From Beverwykella pulmonaria (taxonomy: Eukaryota; Ascomycota; Dothideomycetes; Pleosporales; Melanommataceae), in contig BCHH01000008.1 in NCBI GenBank assembly GCA_001599595.1, positions 1,213,364-1,277,363 on the forward strand: 64,000 nt of DNA. Reading direction: 5' to 3'. Below, one piece after another: positions 43,969 through 56,378 of this stretch. Every line of letters starts with the position of its first letter. The first letter of the stretch is position 1. Below the pieces are notes generated by a model. It made no database searches. It was not told the DNA's origin and saw only the letters and a list, made by a program, of their open reading frames with translations. Made by a program: the position numbers and the translations under genes.

Positions 43969-45664
43969 TGCATATAGCATGGCTGATAATGAAGTACATG
44001 ACGGAAGTGATACCTGGTTGGGCTTATGGGCTTTGGGAGTCAAAAGGAGGTTGGGTCTGGTCTTCCATGACGTGATGGGTAAACAATGCATCTTATTCTT
44101 GTGTTCAAATTTGTTGCATCGGATGACCTGAGATTCACGCCAAGAATCAATACTTTCTAACCTCTTGGAGCTGTAGCGTGAACATGCTTAACTTTTCATC
44201 ACACCTCCAATCTTCACCAAATGTCTCCAAAACTCGCTCAGCAACCTCCATGTCAACACGCTCCATGCCAATAACACCGCGTTCCAATCTCTTTCTCTTG
44301 CGGAATATATACGGATCCACTGTGATGGGAGGTGCATGTTCATCACATCTTTCGGCGATCAGCCTCACGGGCTCGGGCGCGCACGTCCACGCGTACCTGG
44401 TTAAACCCGACGAGCAATTTCGGATGAATATCCCAGCCCTGGATGATCTCTCAGGAGTTCAAGGTTCAAGCTTCGACCTTTGCAGTTGCCTGCAGCAGAA
44501 AGTCTCCGGATCGAATCCAGCGCGCTGTTTTCTGGTCTCGTCTCCTGCGCGCTGGCTGTTGTTTGTGTACCATGCTCAACATGATGCTGGAGCACGACGG
44601 TGCAAGGACACTTCCTCAGACAGAACGTTATCCACAGATCTGGAAGTTGGATTCGTGAGAACGTAGAGCGCCCAAATCCGCTGTTTCAACCTCCGCTTGA
44701 CTGAATAGCGTCGCCGTCAAACGTCACCCAACGAAGGGTTGAACCATGCGGTTGCGGCTCGGAGAATGGCTCCGCTGTCAAAGCAAAATAGGCTTGTCGG
44801 AATACCTCTACCCGCGATAGATCTGCTCTCCTCGACCTCGAGATGGGTTGGCGCGACCTTCGACTTTTGTAGGGTCTGGGTTCCCCTTGCAAATTTTGAT
44901 ATCAGACCTGCTCGAACTGGGAAGCGAAGAGACGGTTAATATCTCGTCATACATTTTTAGATTCCGAAACCGTAAACCCAATCTTGCTGTATCGGTTGCA
45001 CGAGTAATGGGTTACGGGAATAAACAACGTAAGAGAAGCGAACCGTGGACACTATAGGCCTGTTTGATACCAAACAGCAGGAAGACAGACACAATCTGAC
45101 CTTGAAGTCTTGACCTTGGATCTTCAGCCGAACGATCTTTGCAAAGCCGGCGTGCTCCTGGCAATCCCACGCTGATGCACGAATAGGCTTTCTTCCGGCG
45201 TGACGAAGCTACAATCTGCTTCGATTCACTACAACAAAGTCAGATCATTGATATCAAGACAAGGGTATGTAACAGGAGCCGGAGCTACGTTAGCTCTCTA
45301 TCCCGCCTTCCGGAAAATCGTCTACCTACATACGGACTGGGCCACATCGAATGCAGTACCATGATTGGAGAGCCTATTATCGATATGCAACGACGGTGTG
45401 TTCGCTAACCCTTTGCTAGGATTCTTGGGCATGTGATGTTGACTCGCGTCTGTTTAGGGGTGGAAGGTGTTGAGGCGATGGAGGCGATCGGAATATTAGG
45501 TATTTGAATGAACTTCTATTAGACAAAATTAGGAATACCCATAACCGGTTAACTCCCCGCTATCCCAAAAAGGTCGGTGTGGTACAAACACGAATTGAGG
45601 CTTGCAGGCTTGCAGGCTTGCTTGAAGGTTTGCACAGGGCTGAATTTTGCTTTTGTAAGCGACC
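43969..45664. other. intergenic, no gene accepted
   Basis: Open frames exist (for example 44178-44666 plus) but they show no domain-like order or intron structure. Bases 45599-45620 contain a short AGGCTTGC tandem run just upstream of the P450 start. Confidence 0.55.
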
Positions 45665-47638
45665 ATGAACAAGGTCCCCTATTTGTTCATCCGAGTCCTG
45701 ATAAAGTCACAGATCCAGCCTGACGGAAACTTCACATCGCTTTGTCAGTCTTTGGCTCCCGTTGTCAACTTGTCGATCACAATGTTACACTGGGAGCCTC
45801 TTCCATCTGTTAATAACATGAATATATCATTCCAAGACACGGGCCTTTGTACTGCTCGATCACACTCAAAGCACAACCTTATTGAAGGAAATGTCACATC
45901 TCTCGCGTTCCACTCTTTCAACCCAGCTGCCAGTGGTAGGCAGCTCGCATACCTTGCTATCGCTCTCCTTGTAGTGTCGACCTTTATCCATCCTTACCGC
46001 AAGATCAAAGCACCTACTGCGGGATATCGTAGTATCTTTGAGCCAACATGGCTGTTACGGCTACGCTTCATTATCAATTCGCACAGCATCATTTCAGACG
46101 GCTATCAAAGGGTCAGTGTCTCACAACGATTCTGCTCGAGGGGATTCAAGATTAACTTTGCTATAGGTTAAAAACAGCCCCTTCATCGTCAAACGCCTGG
46201 ACTCAGACCTCTTGGTGTTGTCAAACACATACTTGGAAGAGCTGCGATTTCTTCCCAATACCAAGTTGAGTAATGTGCACGCACAGGTCAAGGTTGGCGC
46301 AGGCAGGTCCCAATTTAGTAAGATCTTGGACTGACTTGCGATACACAGAATATGCTGGGCAAATACACCTACAGCACCTTTCTTCTCGACAGCAATCAGC
46401 ACGTTAGCGTCCTCCAGAACCACCTCATTCCAAACTTGAAGACGTTTCTCTCACGTGCAGCAGAGGAACTTGACTTCTCTTTTGAGAAAGATGTTCCTCG
46501 CCCAGATGGTGCGTGATTTCTACCTCATTAACAAGCACTTGGACCATGTTGACTTCTTAGGTGAAGACTGGACAGAAGTAGACATTCAAAAGACGCTCCA
46601 AACTATGGTCGCCAGAGTCTCTTCCGCCGTGTTCATTGGGAATCCTGCATGCAGAGATGAGACTTGGCTCAAGCTCTGTTTAGAGTTCCCTATTAATCTG
46701 TTCGCTACGACCTTCATAATGCGTCTGTTTCCTCCTTTCCTCCACCCTCTCCTAGCCTGGGTCCTACCCACTCGATATTGGCTTCGCCAAAACCTCAAGC
46801 TTGGCAAACAGCTGGTAACATCTCTGGTGAACAACTATCGGTCGAAATCCCTCGAAGACGTCAAGGAGAAGGGCACTCTTTTGGAATGGATGATCGACAA
46901 TTCCACCGCAGAGGAAGCTGACCCGGCAACTCTTGCACCAAGAGTGATGTTCCTTTCCCTCGCCTCAATTCACTCCACATCCTCAGCTGCCTCTGCCGCT
47001 CTGTTCGACCTCTGTCTACATCCGGAGTACGTCGAGCCACTTCGAGAGGAGATCCTAGAGGTCACAGGTGGATCCAAAGACTTTCGCAAAGAAGATCTGA
47101 ATCGGCTCTGGAAGCTAGATTCTTTCTTGAAGGAGTCACAGCGGTTTAATCCACCGATTTTATGTATGTCTCCTTCCCCACTCCATATTGAGAAATTCGG
47201 AGATGCTAACAATGAACAGTGTCCCCCCAACGCGTCGCCCTCACAGACATCACTCTCCCCGACGGTACCCTTATTCCCCGCAACACTGCTATTGCCTTCC
47301 CCTCCGCGGCGTTACTCATGGATCCACTCCTCGTCTCTTCCCCCGAAACCTTCGACGGCTTCCGCTCGTACCGCAAACGACTTCAGCCAGGCGAATCAAC
47401 CAAGCACCTCATGGTCTCAACCGACAAGAACCACCTCTATTTCGGCCATGGGAAGCAAGCCTGTCCAGGCAGATTCTTTGCTGCGAATGAGATCAAGATG
47501 ATCGTAATAAGATTCCTAATGGAGTTTGAGCTGCGGTTGGTGCCAGGGCAAAAGAGGCCGAAGACGTTTACGGTGGATGAAATGTGTTTTGCGGATCCGA
47601 GAGCGAAGATGGAGATGAGAATGAGGAGGGATATTTGA
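45665..47638 (+). CDS. cytochrome P450, ent-kaurene-oxidase-like
   Basis: Five exons (45665-46111, 46167-46286, 46349-46508, 46561-47163, 47220-47638) give up to 582 residues. The first 80 or so residues before the membrane anchor (QLAYLAIALLVVSTFIHP) are unusual, so the true start may be a later Met. The body has the fungal kaurene-oxidase-clan phrases RLDSDLLVLSNTYLEELR and KYTYSTFLL. The I-helix LASIHSTSSAA carries the threonine, the K-helix ExxR is FLKESQR, and the heme loop FGHGKQACPGR has Cys525 as iron ligand. All catalytic motifs are intact. The substrate is unknown; related enzymes oxidise terpenoids. No terpene cyclase or PKS/NRPS gene is near, so no cluster is claimed. Confidence 0.85.
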
Positions 47639-49052
47639 GGATTGAACGGACACAACTGTTGCTACTAATCCGACCTGTACGCCATACCGACATTCCTTTC
47701 CTTTCTAGTACAAATTTTTAATCGCTCCCTTTTAATATGGTAGGGATACTTCTCTTTTGTTCTGGGAGGTTCTATTACTTTTGATGATACCTAGAACTGT
47801 ACTGTCGCTATAGAAAATGGCTTTTTGCTTATCACGATTCGACGACGAATTCGAAACTTGGGTGGATCGGATTTCTAGAACACAATATCGTCACTCAATA
47901 ATATGAATAATTTAAGATGCATATAATAATACATATCTTTCACTGTCACCTGATTGGCTATTGCTTTCCATTCCAATGATAATTCACAAATGTATTTCAC
48001 AGGTGGATAAGATAGCAACTCATGCAGATTCTTCGGGCCGTGTCATAGGTGGAACAAAACCTTACAGGTTACACATGCTCGGCTTCTATGTGCATCGGCT
48101 CCAAATTTCATTGGCTTTACACTCTACGTTGTTCCTCAGCCGTTTATCGTTCCGATGCCGTTATCTTCGTCGTTCTGCCAACTGTCCCGATCTCAGCCAA
48201 TAGAGCTATTTACCACATCACCACCCACATTTCGGCCCTGCATGCATTTTTGCTTCTCTGACTGACCCCGCTTTAGAATCAGGCCACTTTAATTTTGACA
48301 TTTATTGATTTGTAATATGCACTTCAGTGGGCGTTCGTCAGTTTTGTGGCGTGCCGGTAAGCTTGTGGATGGAAGCCATAGATGTAGAGTCTGTGTAAAA
48401 GTTTCGCAAGGTAGATCATGCATAGGGCGGTTTTTATGGATTATAGATACATTATTGGTGTATTCCTTTTGCACCTATGAAAGGAACGTCTCAATTACTA
48501 CATTACTCGATGGAACTCGATAGGACAAAAAGTTGCTTTTCTTGAGGAGAGCGTTTCCAAGATTCCCTACGTTGGGTTCCTGAAGGATGTGATGTGTGGC
48601 ACTTGAGCTGATGCTCTGATACAGTGAGGGTTTTCAAGACTATACAATGTAGGTTCGTTCGCGATCAAACACAGGTGGTATAGAGAGATGGATATAATGG
48701 GTTATAGTGATCGAATAGAAAGCTAGGTGTGCTATTCAGGCCATGATGGAGCGGGTTTTGAGTTGGGGATGCCAGCCATAAGAAACTTAGTACCAATTTG
48801 GTTAAACATCAGGTAAATGATTTCATACAGGTATCATACACTGTATACCTTTGGAAAGATTGAAACAAGTATATAGTGAGGTGAAGAGGCCGATAGACGT
48901 CTGAATGCTGAGATGAATTGAGAACGGAGACCTTAAGGTGGTAGCTTAGGAAGGGGAGAGGGAGGCAGTGGGTATAAGGAGAGACCCGAAACCAACACTT
49001 CGCACCGTGGTGCCGATTCTCGTCCTCTGCGAGTGGAGATCTTTTGGGAAAA
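47639..49052. other. intergenic, AT-rich, no gene seen
   Basis: 1.4 kb between the intact and the broken P450. AT-rich at about 47690-47960. No coding region is supported. Confidence 0.6.
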
Positions 49053-50949
49053 ATGTCTTTATTCGCCTTGATTCTAAGTTACAGAGCGGCGATATCGTGC
49101 ATGACACTTGCTCTGCTCATCTTGGTGTGTCCTATTTTTTCCTTCTGCTCCGGCATGTTCTTCTCTGGATAAAACTCATCATTCATGCATGGAGTAGTAT
49201 CCCTTCCTCGCAGTCATCTACAACCTCACCCTTCACCCTCTTGCCACATGCCCCGGACCGTTCCTCTGGCGCAGCACCCGCCTCGCCTACATACGATCCA
49301 TCTAGAGCAGCTGGCTACACTGCGACGTACAAGCTCTATACGCAAAATACGGCTCGGTAGTCCCCATAGCGCCCAACGAGCTCTCGTTCTCCGACCCTGC
49401 AGCCTGGGGTGATATTTACTCCAAGCGAGGAGGGAGGCCAGGGTTCCCAAAGAGTGAGATTTGGTTCGCTCCGCAGCCTGATTGTGGTGTTATGCTCGTA
49501 AATGCGCTAGGCGAAGAACTCCATGCAAGGATGAGGAAGGCGATGGAAGGGGGGTTTATAGAGAGGGCTCTGGCGCGGCAAGAAGATATTGTGAGGGGCT
49601 ACGTGGATCTCTTCGTTTCCAAACTCAGTGAGAAAGTGCGACGTATTGGGCCAGAAGACCATGGCGAGGCCGTGGTGGACATGGCGAAGTGGCTGGTTTT
49701 CGTCACAGTGGATACTGTATCGTAGGCGATCTAGCTTTTGGCGAGTCCTTCGGATGCCTGGAGAATGGGGAGATGGGTGAGTGGGCTGGGCTTGTCTTCG
49801 GGAATATAAAGGCGCAGACGCTGGTAGCCATGCTGAGACATTACAGTTGGCTGAACTCGGGATTGGTGCGATTCGTTCCAGAGAGTGCAAAGGAGATCTC
49901 GGATATGCTGTGGCATATTGTGGAGAGAAAGGTGGATAAGAGATTGGGAACTACGACTGACCGACCAAATTTCTTGACTTTGTGGCACATCCAAACGAAA
50001 AGAGGCACAGAAGGACTGAGCAGAAGTGAGATCTATTCGAACGTGTTTCTTGTAACAGACGCCGGTAGCGAAACAACGGCTACCACGCTGAGTGGGACAA
50101 TCAATCATCTAGTGAAGAGTCCTGAGTGTTTGATTCGCTTGACTAAAGAAGTGCGAGGCCGATTTCAGAATGAGGTAGACATCGCCTTTGTAGCGATAAA
50201 GGAGTTACTATAGTTTAACGCGGGCATGTGGGAAGGCTTCCGAATGTGTAGTCCAGTGTGAGTAGCGAATGCCCAAATGAAATTTTCCAGCAAGATCTGC
50301 AGCGGACATGCTGATGCCAAAAGGCCCGTAGGACTTATACACCAGACCCCGCTAGAAGGGGGCACAGTCTGCGGCCATCGTATACCTAGAAATGTAAACA
50401 TAACCATCAAATCCTAACCCTTTGCCCTTTCACGTAGCAAATTTCGTTGCTAAAGCTTTAAACGCTTGTGAACTTACACCCGCTTTCCTATCTGATCGAT
50501 GAGATCTGCTTTTTGAAGGCAGCATCATTCCATCCGGAGCGCTGGCTACTGAAAGTTCTTGAAGACCCCAACTCTCCCTTTCACAAAGATCAGAGAAGTA
50601 TCATCCAGCTTTTTGGTGTCGGTCCGACAACCTGTATCGGCAAGCCGCTAGCTCTTACAGGGTTCAGATTGATATTGGCGAGACTAGTGTGGGTGTTTGA
50701 CATGGAAGAGGTGGATACAGAAGCTGGCCGTCTTGTATGGGAAGACTAGCAGACGTGGACAGTGGTCGAGAAGCGGCGATTCTAGGTGAAGTTGATCCTA
50801 AAGGAAATCTGTTCATATATTGGGGTCTAAATCGGGGTGGGACCGGTAGCACGAGGTGGCTTGACCAAATGTCCGAGATGCAAAGCCCTGCGGTTTCAAG
50901 ATGTGCGCCCCATACCAAAACAGTGAATGCCACGAGCTAACTTAGAATC
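49053..50949 (+). pseudogene. broken cytochrome P450
   Basis: P450 sequence can be followed across the region but in several frames. An N-terminal anchor-like stretch starts at 49053. Then VIYNLTLHPLA, the YAKYGSVVPIAPNELSF block and PAAWGDIYSKRGG are broken by TAG at 49303-49305. A frame change near 49725 is needed before IVGDLAFGESFGCLENG. The I-helix has DAGSETTATTLSG. A TAG at 50211-50213 breaks the K-helix region (KELL, then FNAGMWEGFRMCSPV). The heme loop FGVGPTTCIGKPLAL is in a third frame at 50468-50749. It resembles fungal CYP65-type (isotrichodermin-hydroxylase-like) enzymes and is unrelated in detail to the intact neighbour. The several independent breaks make it dead. Confidence 0.8.
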
Positions 50950-51861
50950 CCACTCCTACCGGGATTTTCAATGCGGGGCCACGGAATGGGCGTGTGGAGC
51001 TCGTGGACTTGGAAGGCTTGAAGGCAGCGGGTGACTAGCATTCCGATCTTGGCCTAGCTCCTTGCCCTGAGATCGTGCATAACGGGTGATCTCCCAACCT
51101 AAACTTCACCACCACATCACGTTCCATCACTGACACTTTCTCGGCAACTTCAGCCTTCAGCCTTCAGCTCACTGTTCAGCCATGCGCCCAGATGCTGATT
51201 TCACACACTAAAAGAACGCCACTGTGCGCTTATCAGAACACGCGGCGCGCACGTGTAAGCGCTGAACACTGTGCTACCAGCAGCTTGGGATCCGGACTCC
51301 GGATTGGGTACGGAAAGCCAATCCCTCCCGCATCGGAAGAATCTGAGGCAACATCTGTAGATAGATGATGAGCACCAAGGCTTAGCGCGCAGGCAACGAA
51401 TGTCCAATCACTGTCGCGCGTTACCTGCATTTCATTTCTCCCCTTAATGCACTCCTTGCCTCTCAACAAGGCGTTCTTGCATTGGAAAAATCCAACACGA
51501 TAGATTAAGCTCTTTAAGTGGGAGGAATGCCAGGGAGAGCGAGAACTGTGGTTTGCCAGTTTCAAATTACGGGTGCAACATGTAGACATGGCATCGACGG
51601 ATCCACTGTCAATCTCACTCCGTCTTTCTTGCATCGATTTCACAGCCCGGCGGGGTCGGTAGTACACCTCTATAACATGTCGCTCTTGCGACCTGTGCGT
51701 GCTTGCCACGCTACCCTCCTGCTGATCTCACTTGCGGTACGCTTCTGCTGTGCGAACTCACCGGTCATGCGATGCTTGATATGAAGGGAATTCTCTTCCA
51801 TCTTCTTCTCACCTACTACGACTGCGTCCTTCTGGGTGCGTAGTATAACGCAGCTCTCGCT
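50950..51861. other. intergenic, no gene seen
   Basis: About 0.9 kb with mixed composition. Open frames on both strands (51233-51709 minus, 51518-51784 plus) look random. Confidence 0.55.
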
Positions 51862-53070
51862 ATGGGCGCGAACAACTCCCTCCCGGCGGTGTATGATGCG
51901 CCCGCGTACGGCATCCTGGTCTTGGACGTGGTATTGACAACATCCGCACTGGCTGGGCGGATGATATCAAGAAGATTGATGAAGGCATCTCCTGCGCCAG
52001 ACGATTATCTCGCATTCGTGGCATACGTAAGTTCATAGGGTACTGATAGCTTGGGGAGCTCCATGATTAATGCTGCACAGCTGGCCAACTTAGGACTTCT
52101 AGTATCCGGCCTCCTCCTCACAGCTTCTGGCGCGTTGAACCTCGACTCAGTCAGCAAGCAGACGCTCGAAGAGAAGCACTTCACTCGATCGGCCTACAAC
52201 TCCCTCGCAGTCCTCTACGTCTTCTCCATTACCTTTATCAAACTCTCTATCATTTTCATGTACAGGCGCATCTTCACCATGCTCACACGTTGGTTTCGTC
52301 ATGCATGGTGGTCGATTCTCACGCTCACGATCCTCTGGACAATCACGTGTATTATTCTTCTGGCTCTGCAAGCGTCCGGAAACCTCCCTAAGAGCGGGTT
52401 TTCGAGACTGGGCATTTCGATCACGGGGGTGGTGAATGCGTTCACGGACGTGCTGATATTGGGGCTTCCGGCTTTCATGATATCGCGGATGAAACTGTTG
52501 AGGAAACAAAAGGCCGCGCTGCTATCGATCTTCCTGATCGGCGGCGTGTGAGTAGCCAACTTCTCTTGGAGCGGTTCCTTCAGCTAATTTCCTTCGACAA
52601 GGGCATCCATTGTGTCTATCATCCGTGGAACCATATTTTTCATCAACCGCGCGCACCAACTCAACGAAGCTTACTCCAACTACCTCGACATCGTGCTCAC
52701 CGCGACCGAGTCCTCGGCAGGTCTCATGTGCGCCTGTCTTCCGCTCACGAAGCCACTCGTTGTGCGCATAACACGATGGGTCCAAAGGATGCGCGGCTTG
52801 GATACGGGACACCAGGGCTGGACCACCGTGTCGGATTCGCGGAGTAGGAGCATGCCAGGGAAGAACGAGCGGGGACCGCGAACCATTACGAGGGTCGACG
52901 AGTACGAGATTAATCTGCTGGCGGTGACGCCGACGAGGGCGACACCGACGAAGGTGACACCGGAGGAGAGGGAGTTCGTAATCGAGGAAAGGCAGTGGCC
53001 GTTGGAGAATCATAGGCCGTGGGAAATACAGGAACGACCTTGGGAGAATGTGGCCATGGGCAAGACATAG
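51862..53070 (+). CDS. seven-helix fungal rhodopsin-like/PTH11-type integral membrane protein
   Basis: Three exons (51862-52026, 52081-52547, 52602-53070) give 366 residues. Hydrophobic segments are spaced as in the fungal rhodopsin-domain family. The first helix (YGILVLDVVLTTSALAGR) is followed by the family's DDYLAFVAY. FSITFIKLSIIFMYRRIF is the conserved third/fourth-helix block, and WSILTLTILWTITCIILL, GVVNAFTDVLILGLP and SIVSIIRGTIFF follow. The C-terminal tail of about 120 residues is charged and Pro/Thr-rich, with TRATPTKVTPEE. PTH11-like members sense surfaces or ligands in plant-associated fungi, but most are uncharacterised. There is no CFEM domain at the N-terminus. Confidence 0.8.
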
Positions 53071-53478
53071 AAACAACGCAAACAGATAATGAAGTTGAAA
53101 ATGATTCCTAGAACGGAGAAACATCGCAAGCTTGGTTGGTGATGGCCCCCCTCCCCTCCTATGTCCCCTGCGACTTCATGCATCTAAGCGCATCTACACG
53201 CTTTGCCGTCGAACGGTCACCCTGCGTGGGTATGCTCCAAAGAGCATCGCTTTATTCCGCGATCTCAGATCTCCCCCATTGTTCTCTTGGCGGTGGAGTC
53301 GCCCACATGAAGCGCAGCGTATGTAAATCGGCTTCTTCAAGTCGTCCTCGATGTCCAGGTCCGTCCTGTGTCTGTTCTTCCATGTAGCACGCACTTTCAG
53401 AGCCGCTCGTCAGAGAGAAGATCTGGCATCCAGTATCACTCCATCGCCTCTTGCCTGTGGATCAGATGCCGCGTTTCC
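53071..53478. other. intergenic between convergent genes
   Basis: 408 bases holding the 3' ends of the membrane protein and NAA30; no gene is accepted. Confidence 0.6.
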
Positions 53479-54083
53479 TTATCCCCTTTCCATGACATCG
53501 CCGTCAGGACCCTTTGATGCGGTACCCGGCTTCAAGTACAGCACGAGGCGAAACGCAGTGTTCCCATTCAAGTAATATCGATGCAGCCGCTTGCTCCGGA
53601 GGAACCCCAGACGCTCGTAGAGCTTCAGGGACGCCGTGTTCGTGACCTCGGTCTCGAGGACAATCTCGTCGGCCTCTCTGGCTTTCATGGCGTCGATGGC
53701 CATGCAGACTAGCTTCGTTGCGATTCCTTTCCCGCGGTGCGCTTCCTGAACCGCGAGCATGGCTATGTAGCCGCGGAATGTGCCGCTACGGTGAGGTTCG
53801 AGCTTGCACACGACGACGCCGATGAGGGCGGACGAGGGGTCGAGGGCCTGGGGGTTTCGCATAAGCAGATGTCCTGATGTGATGCAGAAGGGACATGTAC
53901 AATGTAGCACAGATCTCCCCACTGGTACAGGAAATACCGGTAGACATAGATGCTGTACGGTTCGGACAGGTCCTTGGAGATGAGTTGGCGGATTGCGGGG
54001 AGGTACGTTTCTTCCTTGGCGCCGTGGTACTGCACGTACTCCAGCGAGTCGGCGCTGAGCGGCGCATGGTTGCTCTCGCTCAT
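53479..54083 (-). CDS. MAK3: N-alpha-acetyltransferase NatC catalytic subunit (Naa30/Mak3)
   Basis: Two exons (54083-53901, 53847-53479) give 183 residues. The GNAT fold is clear: YSIYVYRYFLYQWGDLCYI, then LIGVVVCKLEPH, GYIAMLAVQEAHRGKGIATKL with the acetyl-CoA loop RGKGIA, and IVLETEVTNTASLKLYERLGF. These are the conserved blocks of Naa30/Mak3, which acetylates N-terminal Met followed by bulky hydrophobic residues, together with Naa35 and Naa38. The 53-base intron has a GTACAT donor and CCCCAG acceptor; reading through it would break the fold. It is head-to-head with LRO1. Confidence 0.92.
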
Positions 54084-54341
54084 GGCCACGGGCGTGCGCG
54101 TCGCGATGGGAGAACCGACTCGAGGATGTCTTATGCGGGTGGAGGGGTCGATGAGGGTTCGAAATTCGCACCCATACGAGCTTGGACCCCCGCCAAGGAC
54201 GGGAACATGCCGCCCCTTGTATTCATTCTCGCTATGACGGTGATCCTTTCACATGCGATCGGGGCTCAGAGAATACTCCACGCTTCGCAAGAGCAACCGC
54301 CCTTCTCCTCCCACCCCCTATCTCCATCCCCACTCGCGCCC
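54084..54341. promoter_or_regulatory. divergent promoter NAA30 / LRO1
   Basis: 258 bases between the two ATGs. The LRO1 side is C-rich (CTCCTCCCACCCCC), a pyrimidine tract common in front of fungal start sites. Confidence 0.5.
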
Positions 54342-56378
54342 ATGTCCTCCTTCCTAAGGCGCCGCTTTGGCGGCGGCGACTCGACATCCTACTCCTCTTC
54401 TGACCCCTCCCGCGATCCCTCGCCCAGCCCAGACCAACCCGCCGACCTCCGCGTCGTGAAAGCGCAAAAACTGCACAAACTCAAGCAGGAAAAGCAAACC
54501 AAGCGCCGGAATTTCTGGATTTTCGCGCTCGGGGGCGTGTTCGGGCTCGTGGTGGCGGCCTTCTTCGCGGGGAACAACGATATGATTGACTTGAGTAGCT
54601 TGGAGGGCATGAATTTGAATAGCATCATGGATGTGCTGCCTGCGGGGTTTCTGAGGGATGCGCAGCAGCTGCAGGTAGCCAACCCTCTCCTGGAGATGGA
54701 GGGAGACGTGCGAGGCGTGGGAGGGGTTACGCTAATCGGGAAAGAGTGCTAATGGGGTCGACTCAGTAGAAACACGAACGAGACACGGTCAACTACGATT
54801 CCTTCGCCGTAGGCCTGCATGCGAGATCCCAGGGCATACGCGCCCACCACCCTGTTATTATGATCCCGGGCGTCATCTCCACGGGGCTCGAGTCTTGGGG
54901 TACCGAAGAAGCCTCGCGGCAGTACTTCCGTAAGAGACTATGGGGGTCGTGGACCATGATGCGTGCCCTCGTCCTGGACAAACAAGGGTGGAAGAAACAC
55001 ATCATGCTCGACAAGGACACGGGCCTGGATCCACCTGGCATCAAGTTGCGCGCCGCCCAGGGCTTCGACGCGACCGACTTCTTCATCACGGGGTACTGGA
55101 TCTGGAACAAGATCCTCGAGAACCTCGCCACCATTGGATACGACCCTACCAATGCCTTCACCGCGGCCTACGACTGGAGGATGTCGTACATGAAGTACGA
55201 GACCCGCGACCAGTACTTCACCCGCCTGAAGGCACACATCGAGATCGCAGTCAACCTTTCCAACATCAAGGTGGTGCTGCTTTCGCACTCCATGGGCTCG
55301 CAGGTCCTCTACTACTTCTTCCATTGGGTGGAAGCCGAGGGATATGGGAACGGAGGGAACAAGTGGGTCGAGAAGCACATCGACTCGTGGATCAACATCA
55401 GCGGATGCATGCTCGGTGCTCTGAAAGGCGTGCCTGCTGTCCTTTCGGGCGAAATGAAGGACACTGCCCAGCTCAACGCCTTCTCTGTCTACGGCCTCGA
55501 GAAATTCCTCGCGCGCCACGAGCGCGCCGAACTCTTCCGCGCCATGCCCGGCATCTCGTCTATGCTACCCATCGGCGGGAATGCCGTGTGGGGCGACGAG
55601 AATTGGGCTCCCGACGATGCGCCTGGACAAAATGTCTCCTTTGGCAACTTCCTCCGGTTCCGCGACAACAACTCCACGCTCACCAATCAAAACCTCACCG
55701 TCGAGCAGAGCATGCCGTATCTCTATCGCAACAGTGAGGAGTGGTACAGAACCATGGTGCAATCCTCCTACTCCCACGGTATAGCGCACACAGCCAAGGT
55801 CGTAGAAGACAACCAGCGCCTCCCTGCCAAGTGGATCAATCCCCTGGAAACCCGTCTTCCGCTCGCCCCGAGTCTCAAGATTTACTGTTTCTACGGCATC
55901 GGCAAGGAAACCGAACGAGCGTACTATTACAAAGAGGACCTAGACCCACTGAGCAAGACGAATGTGACCATCGATACCGCCTTTACCAACGGCAAGGTCG
56001 ACCACGGCGTCGTCATGGGCGAGGGCGATGGCACGGTTAGCTTGCTCTCGGCTGGGTACATGTGTGCCAAGGGCTGGAAGATCAAGAGGTATAATCCTGC
56101 AGGCGTGAAAATCAAGACGTATGAGATGCCTCATGAACCTGATCGGTTCAGTCCCAGAGGTGGCCCCAATACTGGTGCGTATAGAACTGGACTTCCCGAG
56201 CCGTCACCTCCACCGGGTTGCTAATAAGATTTCAGGCGACCATGTCGACATCCTAGGCCGTTCGAGCCTGAATGATCTTATCCTCCGAGTGGCTGGAGGG
56301 AGGGGCGGGGATATTGAGGAGTCGATCCATTCTAATATCAATGAGTATGCGGAGAAGGTAAAGATTTATGAGGAGTAA
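54342..56378 (+). CDS. LRO1: phospholipid:diacylglycerol acyltransferase (PDAT)
   Basis: Three exons (54342-54674, 54770-56174, 56236-56378) give 626 residues. A Ser/Pro-rich cytosolic N-terminus leads to one membrane helix (about 58-76, FWIFALGGVFGLVVAAFF). The luminal LCAT-like alpha/beta-hydrolase domain starts at HHPVIMIPGVISTGLESW. Catalytic residues are Ser285 in SHSMGSQ, Asp531 in EGDGTVS and His582 in GDHVD; AAYDWRMSY is the conserved motif before the nucleophile. The enzyme moves an acyl group from phospholipid to diacylglycerol, making triacylglycerol in the ER. Intron 1 was closed at the second of two AGs because the first would put a TAG in frame. Usual family residue after GDGTV is Pro; here it is Ser. 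Confidence 0.95.

Noticed and set aside
44490..44530. tRNA-like GGATCGAATCC T-loop phrase
   Set aside because: No matching acceptor, D or anticodon arms could be folded around it; no tRNA gene was found in the window.
44178..44666. 162-codon plus-strand frame downstream of condensin-1
   Set aside because: No recognisable domain, odd composition and no splice partner.
54938..55737. Long antisense and shifted frames inside LRO1 (193 and 265 codons)
   Set aside because: GC-rich shadows of a clearly coding exon with catalytic motifs.
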